Shown in pieces: positions 5,919-10,513 of a stretch of DNA of 10,513 nt. Each line of letters opens with the position of its first letter. The first letter of the stretch is position 1. Location: assembly GCA_021732965.1 (NCBI GenBank), contig JAKFVZ010000682.1, positions 1 to 10,513 of the forward strand, read 5' to 3'. Position numbers and translations under genes: made by a program. The notes below the pieces were generated by a model that saw only the letters and a program-made list of their open reading frames with translations, was not told the DNA's origin and searched no databases. This DNA is from Reyranella sp. (GTDB lineage: Bacteria > Pseudomonadota > Alphaproteobacteria > Reyranellales > Reyranellaceae).

Positions 5919-8254
5919 TGAACGCGCCTCTTGCCGCCGACAATCTTGATTTGATGAAGTTCGGTGTCGGCCAGCCGGTCCCTCGCCGGGAAGACCCGAC
6001 CCTTCTCAAAGGCCAGGGCCGCTACACCGACGACATCAATCTTCCCGGCCAGGTCTATGCCGTGATGGTCCGCAGCCAGGTGGCGCACGGCCTGCTGAAA
6101 GGCATCGACGCGGAGGAGGCGCGCGGCATGCCGGGCGTGCTCGGCATCTGGACCGGCGCCGATCTCAACGCCGCCGGCTACGGCGCGCTGAAGACCGTGA
6201 TGATGGTGCCGAACCGCGACGGCTCGCAGATGAAGATGCCGACGCGCTACTCGCTCGCCACCGACAAGGTGCGCTTCGTCGGCGATCCCGTGGCCTTCGT
6301 CGTCGCCGAGACCCAGGCGCAAGCGCGCGACGCGGCCGAGGCCGTGATGCTCGACATCGAACCCCTGCCCTCCGTCACCAGTGCGCGCGAGGCTGCCCAG
6401 CCCGGCGCGCCGGTCGTATTCGACGACGTGCCGAACAACGTCTGCGCCGACTTCCAGTATGGCGACAGCGTCAAGGTCGCCGAGGCCTTCGCCAAGGCCG
6501 CGCATGTGACGAAGCTGCACCTCGTCAGCAACCGCATCGTCGTCTGCGCGATGGAGCCGCGCACCGCGATCGGCCACTACGACAAGGAGACCGACCGCTC
6601 CACCCTCTACGCCGGCTGCCAGGGCGTGTTCGGCCTCAAGAACCAGATGGCGGCCCTGCTCGGCATCAAGCCGGCGCAGATGCGCGTCGTCACCGGCAAT
6701 GTCGGTGGTTCGTTCGGCATGAAGGGCTCGCCCTATCCCGAATATGCCGGCCTCTTCCATGCCTCGAAGATCCTGGGACGGCCGGTCAAGTGGACCGACG
6801 ACCGTTCGGGCAGCTTCCTCAGCGACCAGCACGGCCGCGACCATGATTTCGACGCCGAGCTGGCGCTCGACAAGGACGGCACCTTCCTCGCGGTGCGCCT
6901 CAAGGGCTACGCCAATCTCGGCGCCTACCTCTCGAACGTCGGTGCGGCGATGGGCGCGCTGGGCGTCTCGCGCAATCTCGCCGCGGTCTATCGCACGCCG
7001 CTGATCGAGGTGCAGACCAAGGTGGCCTTCACCCACACCTCGCCGATCGGCGCCTATCGCGGTGCAGGCCGGCCCGAGGCCAACTATTTCATGGAGCGCC
7101 TGATCACCACCGCGGCCCGCGAGATGGGCCTCGATCAGGTCGAGATGCGCCGACGCAACCACATCAAGCCGGAAGAGATGCCCTACAAGACGGCTTCGGG
7201 CACCACGTACGACAGCGGCGAATTCACCGCGCTGCTCTACAAGGCACTGGAACTGGCCGACGTGGCGGGTTTCGAGGCGCGCAAGGAAGAGAGCCGGAAG
7301 CACGGCAAGCTCCGCGGCATCGGCATCGGCGACTATCTCGAAGTGACGGCGCCGCCGATGAACGAGATGGGCGGTCTGCGCTTCGAGGAGAACGGCGACG
7401 TCACGATCATCACCGGCACGCTGGACTACGGCCAGGGCCACTGGTCGGCCTTCGCGCAGGTGCTGACGACCAAGCTCGGCATTCCGTTCAACCGGATCAA
7501 GCTGAAGCAGGGCGACAGCGACCTGCTGATCGCCGGCGGCGGCACCGGCGGATCGAAGTCGATCATGGCCTCGGGCGCGGCGATCGTGGAAGCCTCCGAC
7601 AAGGTGATCGAGAAGGGCAAGCAGATCGCGGGCGTCGCGCTGGAAGCCTCGGCCGCCGACATCGAGTTCAAGCTCGGCCGCTTCGAGATCGTCGGCACCG
7701 ACCGCGGCATCGGCATCATGGAACTGGCGGCCAAGCTGCGCAGCGGCATGAAGCTGCCGGAAGGCGTGCCCACCACGCTCGACGTCAGCCATGTCCACGA
7801 GGCCGCGCCCTCGGCCTTCCCCAACGGCGCGCATGTCGCCGAGGTCGAGATCGATCCCGACACCGGCCACGTCGAGGTCGTGAAGTACACGATGGTCGGC
7901 GACTTCGGCACGGTCATCAATCCGATGCTGGTCGAGGGCCAGAGCCATGGCGGCGTCGTGCAGGGCATCAGCCAGGCGATCTTCGAGCACGTCGTCTACA
8001 GCGAGGAAGGCCAGCCGCTTACCGGCAGCTTCACCGACTACGCCATTCCGCGCGCCGGCGACGCGCCGTCCTTCAAGATCGACTATCACTCGGTGCCGGC
8101 CAGGACGAACGTGCTGGGCGCCAAGGGCTGCGGCGAGGCCGGCTGCGCGGGCTCCCTGCCGTCGGTGATGAACGCCATCTCCGATGCGCTGGGCGGCAAG
8201 CACATCAACATGCCGGCGACGCCCGAGCGCGTGTGGGCGGCGCTGAGATCCTAG
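5918..8254 (+). CDS. Xanthine dehydrogenase/CoxL-type molybdenum hydroxylase large subunit (form II)
   Basis: A 778-residue molybdopterin-binding subunit of the xanthine oxidase family, full length for a free-standing large subunit. Residues about 24-155 are the aldehyde oxidase a/b hammerhead domain (RREDPTLLKGQGRYTDDI onward) and about 165-770 the molybdopterin domains. Cofactor motifs are visible: CQGVFG (234-239), GNVGGSFG (260-267), AYRGAGR (379-385) and DYGQGH (503-508). The catalytic glutamate is Glu740 in GAKGCGEAGCAG. The active-site signature is AYRGAGR, typical of form II/BMS-type CoxL-like proteins, not AYXCSFR of true CO dehydrogenases, so CO is an unlikely substrate; hydroxylation of an aromatic or N-heterocyclic ring or an aldehyde is more likely. 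The small iron-sulphur and medium FAD subunits usually encoded beside it are missing here. It is followed after 18 bp by an FAD monooxygenase. Holoenzyme partners and substrate are unknown. Confidence 0.93.
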   Translation: MNAPLAADNLDLMKFGVGQPVPRREDPTLLKGQGRYTDDINLPGQVYAVMVRSQVAHGLLKGIDAEEARGMPGVLGIWTGADLNAAGYGALKTVMMVPNRDGSQMKMPTRYSLATDKVRFVGDPVAFVVAETQAQARDAAEAVMLDIEPLPSVTSAREAAQPGAPVVFDDVPNNVCADFQYGDSVKVAEAFAKAAHVTKLHLVSNRIVVCAMEPRTAIGHYDKETDRSTLYAGCQGVFGLKNQMAALLGIKPAQMRVVTGNVGGSFGMKGSPYPEYAGLFHASKILGRPVKWTDDRSGSFLSDQHGRDHDFDAELALDKDGTFLAVRLKGYANLGAYLSNVGAAMGALGVSRNLAAVYRTPLIEVQTKVAFTHTSPIGAYRGAGRPEANYFMERLITTAAREMGLDQVEMRRRNHIKPEEMPYKTASGTTYDSGEFTALLYKALELADVAGFEARKEESRKHGKLRGIGIGDYLEVTAPPMNEMGGLRFEENGDVTIITGTLDYGQGHWSAFAQVLTTKLGIPFNRIKLKQGDSDLLIAGGGTGGSKSIMASGAAIVEASDKVIEKGKQIAGVALEASAADIEFKLGRFEIVGTDRGIGIMELAAKLRSGMKLPEGVPTTLDVSHVHEAAPSAFPNGAHVAEVEIDPDTGHVEVVKYTMVGDFGTVINPMLVEGQSHGGVVQGISQAIFEHVVYSEEGQPLTGSFTDYAIPRAGDAPSFKIDYHSVPARTNVLGAKGCGEAGCAGSLPSVMNAISDALGGKHINMPATPERVWAALRS

Positions 8255-8272
8255 CGTCGCAGGGCGCGCAAC

Positions 8273-9631
8273 ATGACCTCCCTCCGTCCCGACGTCGCCA
8301 TCGTTGGCTGCGGGCCGGTGGGGGCTCTGCTCGGCAACCTGCTGGGGCAGGCCGGGCTCTCGGTCGACATCCATGACCGGGAGCGCGACATCCATTCCCT
8401 GCCGCGCGCCGTGCACTTCGACGGCGAGGTCATGCGCATCTTCCAGTCGGCCGGCCTCGCCCCGGCCATCGCCGCCGCGTCTCGCGCCTCGTCGAAGGGA
8501 ATGCACTTCGTCAACGCCACGGGCGTCACGCTCATGGTGCGGCGAGGCCTCGATGGGCCCGGCCCGCAGGGCTGGGCGGGCAACTGGTATTTTCATCAAC
8601 CGGTCCTCGAGCAGATCCTGCGCGCCGGCCTGACGCGCTTTCCCAACGTGCGCGTTCATCTCGGCCGCGAGATCGGCTCGACCGACGAACTGGCTGCCCG
8701 TTTCGTCGTCGGCTGCGATGGCGCCCGCTCGATGGTCCGTCACGCCATCGGCGGCCGTTCGCTCGACCTCGGCCTGCACCAGCCCTGGCTGGTGGTCGAC
8801 CTTCTGTGCGATCTCGAGCGGCCGAGGGTGCAGGCTCTGCCCGACTACACGATCCAGCTCTGCGACCCGGCACGGCCCATGACGGTCGTCCATGTCGGCG
8901 GTCGGCGGTGGCGCTGGGAGATCATGCTGATGCCGGGCGACGATCCTGCCCGCCTCGCCGAACCTGCCATCTTCTGGCCGATGATCGAGCGCTGGGTGGG
9001 GCCGCAGGATGCCAGGCTCGAACGCAGCGCCGTCTATACGTTTCACTCGGTCGTCCACGAAGGGTGGCGACGGGGCAGGCTGCTGCTGGCGGGCGACGCC
9101 TGCCATCAGACGCCGCCTTTCCTCGGCCAGGGCATGTGCGCCGGGATGAGGGATGCCGCCAACCTCGCGTGGAAACTCGCGGCCGTCGTCAGAGGCGAGT
9201 TCGATGACGGTTTGCTGGATACCTACGAGAGCGAACGCGTGCCTCACGTCCGCGCGTTCATCGACCTGGCGGTGAGGCTCGGCGCCATCCTGCAGGAGAC
9301 CGATCCCGCCGCCGCCGCGGCACGGGATGCCCGCTTTGCCGCGGGGGCGTCGCTTTTCGACTTTCCACAGCCCCAGCTCGGCCCCGGCCATCGAGCCGAT
9401 GCGGCGCCTCCGGTCGGAATGATCTTTCCTCAGCCAAGGCTGGCCGACGGCCGACTGATGGATGACGCGATCGGCCAGCGCTTCGCCATCGTCGGCGAGA
9501 CGCCATTGCTCGAACGCCTCCGGCCCGACACCGTGCTGCTACCCGGTGTCGGAGGGGACTGGCTGGCGCAGCACGGCGTCCGTGCGGCGCTGCTGCGACC
9601 GGACCGCTACGTGTTCGACGTCGCCCGCTAG
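8273..9631 (+). CDS. FAD-dependent aromatic monooxygenase, short MhpA-like form
   Basis: A 452-residue class A flavoprotein hydroxylase, which uses NAD(P)H and O2 to hydroxylate an aromatic ring. Visible motifs: the FAD dinucleotide site VGCGPVGALLG (11-21), the DG motif VVGCDGARSMVRHAIG (145-160) and the GD motif LLAGDACHQTPPFLGQGMCAGMRD (split: LLAGDACHQTPPFLGQ at 271-286, then GMCAGMRD). The order and spacing resemble 3-(3-hydroxyphenyl)propionate hydroxylase (MhpA) and resorcinol-type enzymes. It is about 100 residues shorter than MhpA. One loss is visible: between VRVHLGREIG and ARFVVGCDG only about 7 residues remain where relatives usually have a beta-hairpin of 20 or more. A short C-terminal thioredoxin-like piece remains (LRPDRYVFDV). 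The ATG at 8273 has a weak AGGGCG 6 nt upstream and starts 18 bp after the molybdenum hydroxylase stop, suggesting one operon. Substrate is not predictable. Confidence 0.9.
   Translation: MTSLRPDVAIVGCGPVGALLGNLLGQAGLSVDIHDRERDIHSLPRAVHFDGEVMRIFQSAGLAPAIAAASRASSKGMHFVNATGVTLMVRRGLDGPGPQGWAGNWYFHQPVLEQILRAGLTRFPNVRVHLGREIGSTDELAARFVVGCDGARSMVRHAIGGRSLDLGLHQPWLVVDLLCDLERPRVQALPDYTIQLCDPARPMTVVHVGGRRWRWEIMLMPGDDPARLAEPAIFWPMIERWVGPQDARLERSAVYTFHSVVHEGWRRGRLLLAGDACHQTPPFLGQGMCAGMRDAANLAWKLAAVVRGEFDDGLLDTYESERVPHVRAFIDLAVRLGAILQETDPAAAAARDARFAAGASLFDFPQPQLGPGHRADAAPPVGMIFPQPRLADGRLMDDAIGQRFAIVGETPLLERLRPDTVLLPGVGGDWLAQHGVRAALLRPDRYVFDVAR
9628..9631. other. Shared CTAG stop of two convergent genes
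   Basis: The palindrome CTAG gives TAG to the plus-strand monooxygenase (9629-9631) and TAG to the minus-strand DUF35 gene (9628-9630). As at the TTAA junction at 2600-2603, no space remains for a terminator between the genes. Confidence 0.9.
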
Positions 9632-10023
9632 GCGGGCGTGAACATCGGCAGCGGCGGGCCGCCGTCGGTCGGCTTGAACACGACCGTCACCGGCTGCTCG
9701 CACTTCAGCTTGTCGAAGTCGCAGTCGACGATGTTGGTCACCATGCGCGGGCCCTCGGCCAGCGTCACATAGGCCATCGCGTAGGGCACCGGCGCACGGC
9801 GCATGACGCTGTAGGAATAGATCGTGCCCTTGCCCGACGCCTCGACCCACTCGGTCTTGTCGCTGAAGCAGAAGGGGCAGATCGTGCGCGGATAATGATG
9901 CGCCTGGCCGCATGCGGTGCACTTGCGCACCAGCAGCTTGCCCTTGCCGGCAGCATCCCAGTAGGCCTGCGTCTCGTCGCTGATGGCCGGCGCGGGCAGC
10001 TTGCGTTCCTTGGTCTCGGCCAT
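9628..10023 (-). CDS. DUF35 OB-fold protein with zinc ribbon (thiolase/aldolase partner)
   Basis: A 131-residue protein with the DUF35 layout: an N-terminal helix (ISDETQAYWDAAGKGKL), a rubredoxin-like zinc ribbon CTAC (Cys35, Cys38) and CPFC (Cys49, Cys52) with YPRTICPFC, then an OB-fold (about 58-120) with GKGTIYSYSVMRRAP and GPRMVTNIVDCD. In this family the protein binds acyl-CoA and pairs with an SCP2-type thiolase; in steroid degradation the ChsH2 DUF35 domain together with Ltp2 forms a side-chain retro-aldolase. The thiolase gene directly upstream ends 3 bp before the ATG, and the Shine-Dalgarno AAGGGAG (10030-10036) lies inside it, so the pair is coupled and the products probably form a complex. 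The pathway served (steroid, aromatic or branched-chain acyl-CoA) cannot be told from here. Confidence 0.9.
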   Translation of the reverse strand: MAETKERKLPAPAISDETQAYWDAAGKGKLLVRKCTACGQAHHYPRTICPFCFSDKTEWVEASGKGTIYSYSVMRRAPVPYAMAYVTLAEGPRMVTNIVDCDFDKLKCEQPVTVVFKPTDGGPPLPMFTPA

Positions 10024-10026
10024 GGG

Positions 10027-10513
10027 TTACTCCCTTTCCAGAATGACGGTGGCGCTGCCGTGCCGCAGGCCGAGCGATCCGCCCGTGCCATGCGCGACCG
10101 CGAGATTGCAATTGGGTACCTGCACCTTGGGGTGCGCTTCGCCGCGGAGCTGACGCACCGCCTCGAGAACCTTGGTGAGGCCGCCGCGATTGCCCGGATG
10201 GTTGCTGCACAGGCCGCCGCCATCGGTGTTGAACGGCAGCTTGCCGGTGCCCGCGATCAGGTTGCCATCGGCCACGAACGCGCCGCCCTTGCCCTTCTCG
10301 CAGAAGCCGAGATCTTCCAGCTGCATCAGCACCGTGATGGTGAAGCTGTCGTAGATCGAGGCGTACTTGATGTCGCCGGGCTTCACGCCGGCTTCGGCGA
10401 AGGCCGCCGCGCCGGTGAAGCGCGCTCCCGAATAGGTGAGATCGACCTTGCCGCCCATCTGCGTCTTCACGAACTCGGAGGCGCCCAGCAGCTTGACCTT
10501 CGGCCGATTGAGC
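10027..10513 (-). CDS. SCP2-type thiolase / lipid-transfer protein, C-terminal part
   Basis: The last 162 codons of a larger gene that continues beyond the window; a GTG at 10468-10470 is internal and not the start, because the frame stays open with a family-like sequence (LNRPKVKLLGASEFVK) to the window end. Features of the C-terminal thiolase domain are visible: GDIKYASIYDSFTITVLMQL (helix with the YDSFT element), GLCSNHPGNRGGLTKVLEAV, and the C-terminal NCNLAVAHGTGGSLGLRHGS. The classical thiolase C-terminal CxGxG loop is not apparent, as in lipid-transfer-type relatives, which may act as retro-aldolases or thiolases on acyl-CoA. The active-site region in the N-terminal half is outside the window. 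It is coupled to the DUF35 gene 3 bp downstream, the usual arrangement for such pairs. Confidence 0.88.
   Translation of the reverse strand, partial: LNRPKVKLLGASEFVKTQMGGKVDLTYSGARFTGAAAFAEAGVKPGDIKYASIYDSFTITVLMQLEDLGFCEKGKGGAFVADGNLIAGTGKLPFNTDGGGLCSNHPGNRGGLTKVLEAVRQLRGEAHPKVQVPNCNLAVAHGTGGSLGLRHGSATVILERE

Noticed and set aside
4326..5921. A 531-codon open frame on the plus strand opposite the hyuB-like gene
   Set aside because: It has antisense-type composition and no family motifs, whereas the opposite strand encodes a full-length HyuB-family protein.
5918..8254. Calling the molybdenum hydroxylase a true aerobic carbon monoxide dehydrogenase (coxL)
   Set aside because: The active-site loop is AYRGAGR (form II) rather than AYXCSFR, and no coxM/coxS genes adjoin it.
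5885..9391. A 1168-codon open frame on the minus strand opposite the molybdenum hydroxylase and monooxygenase genes
   Set aside because: Its translation is a low-complexity run of His, Arg, Ala, Asp and Leu typical of antisense frames in G+C-rich genes. The plus strand in the same place encodes two proteins with complete catalytic motifs.
1..10513. Horizontal transfer, insertion sequence ends, attachment sites, CRISPR or tRNA genes
   Set aside because: No transposase, integrase, tRNA-like cloverleaf, regular repeat-spacer array or abrupt change in base composition was seen, apart from the A+T-richer promoter gap at 2144-2216.

Overview
The window is very rich in G+C with strong third-position G/C bias. 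It is tightly packed, with about ten genes and almost no non-coding DNA. Gene types and protein similarity by eye point to an alphaproteobacterium, perhaps a soil or freshwater Rhodospirillales/Hyphomicrobiales-type organism (Reyranella- or Bradyrhizobium-like). This assignment is inference only.

Layout. (1) Positions 1-2143, minus strand: a MocR-type regulator (GntR winged helix fused to a PLP aminotransferase-like domain), followed 11 bp later by the N-terminal half of subunit I of a cyanide-insensitive-type bd quinol oxidase (cioA/cydA), cut by the window edge. (2) Positions 2144-2216: a comparatively A+T-rich divergent control region with three TGTATG boxes and overlapping promoter-like hexamers. 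(3) Positions 2217-2603, plus strand: a small DUF983 membrane protein with a zinc ribbon. (4) Positions 2600-5837, minus strand: three genes joined by 4-bp ATGA overlaps, in transcription order a hydantoinase B/oxoprolinase family protein, a small exported protein of unknown function, and an L-asparaginase family amidohydrolase. (5) Positions 5838-5917: a second divergent control region. (6) Positions 5918-9631, plus strand: a molybdenum hydroxylase large subunit (xanthine dehydrogenase/CoxL form II type) and a short FAD aromatic-ring monooxygenase. (7) Positions 9628-10513, minus strand: a DUF35 zinc-ribbon/OB-fold protein preceded by the C-terminal part of an SCP2-type thiolase, cut by the window edge.

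How the genes may work together. Blocks 1-3 look like a respiratory module: a PLP-binding regulator controlling a bd oxidase and, divergently, a membrane protein whose family often sits beside oxidase genes. Blocks 4-6 look like a divergently expressed catabolic module: a molybdenum hydroxylase and a flavin monooxygenase could oxidise a ring, while a hydantoinase-B protein and an asparaginase-type enzyme could act on cyclic or linear amides. Block 7 is a thiolase/DUF35 pair of the kind that removes acyl-CoA side chains. The substrates are unknown.

Both convergent gene pairs end on a shared 4-bp palindromic stop (TTAA at 2600-2603, CTAG at 9628-9631). No tRNA, rRNA, CRISPR array, insertion sequence or clear intrinsic terminator was seen. 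No stretch over 300 bases lacks a gene.
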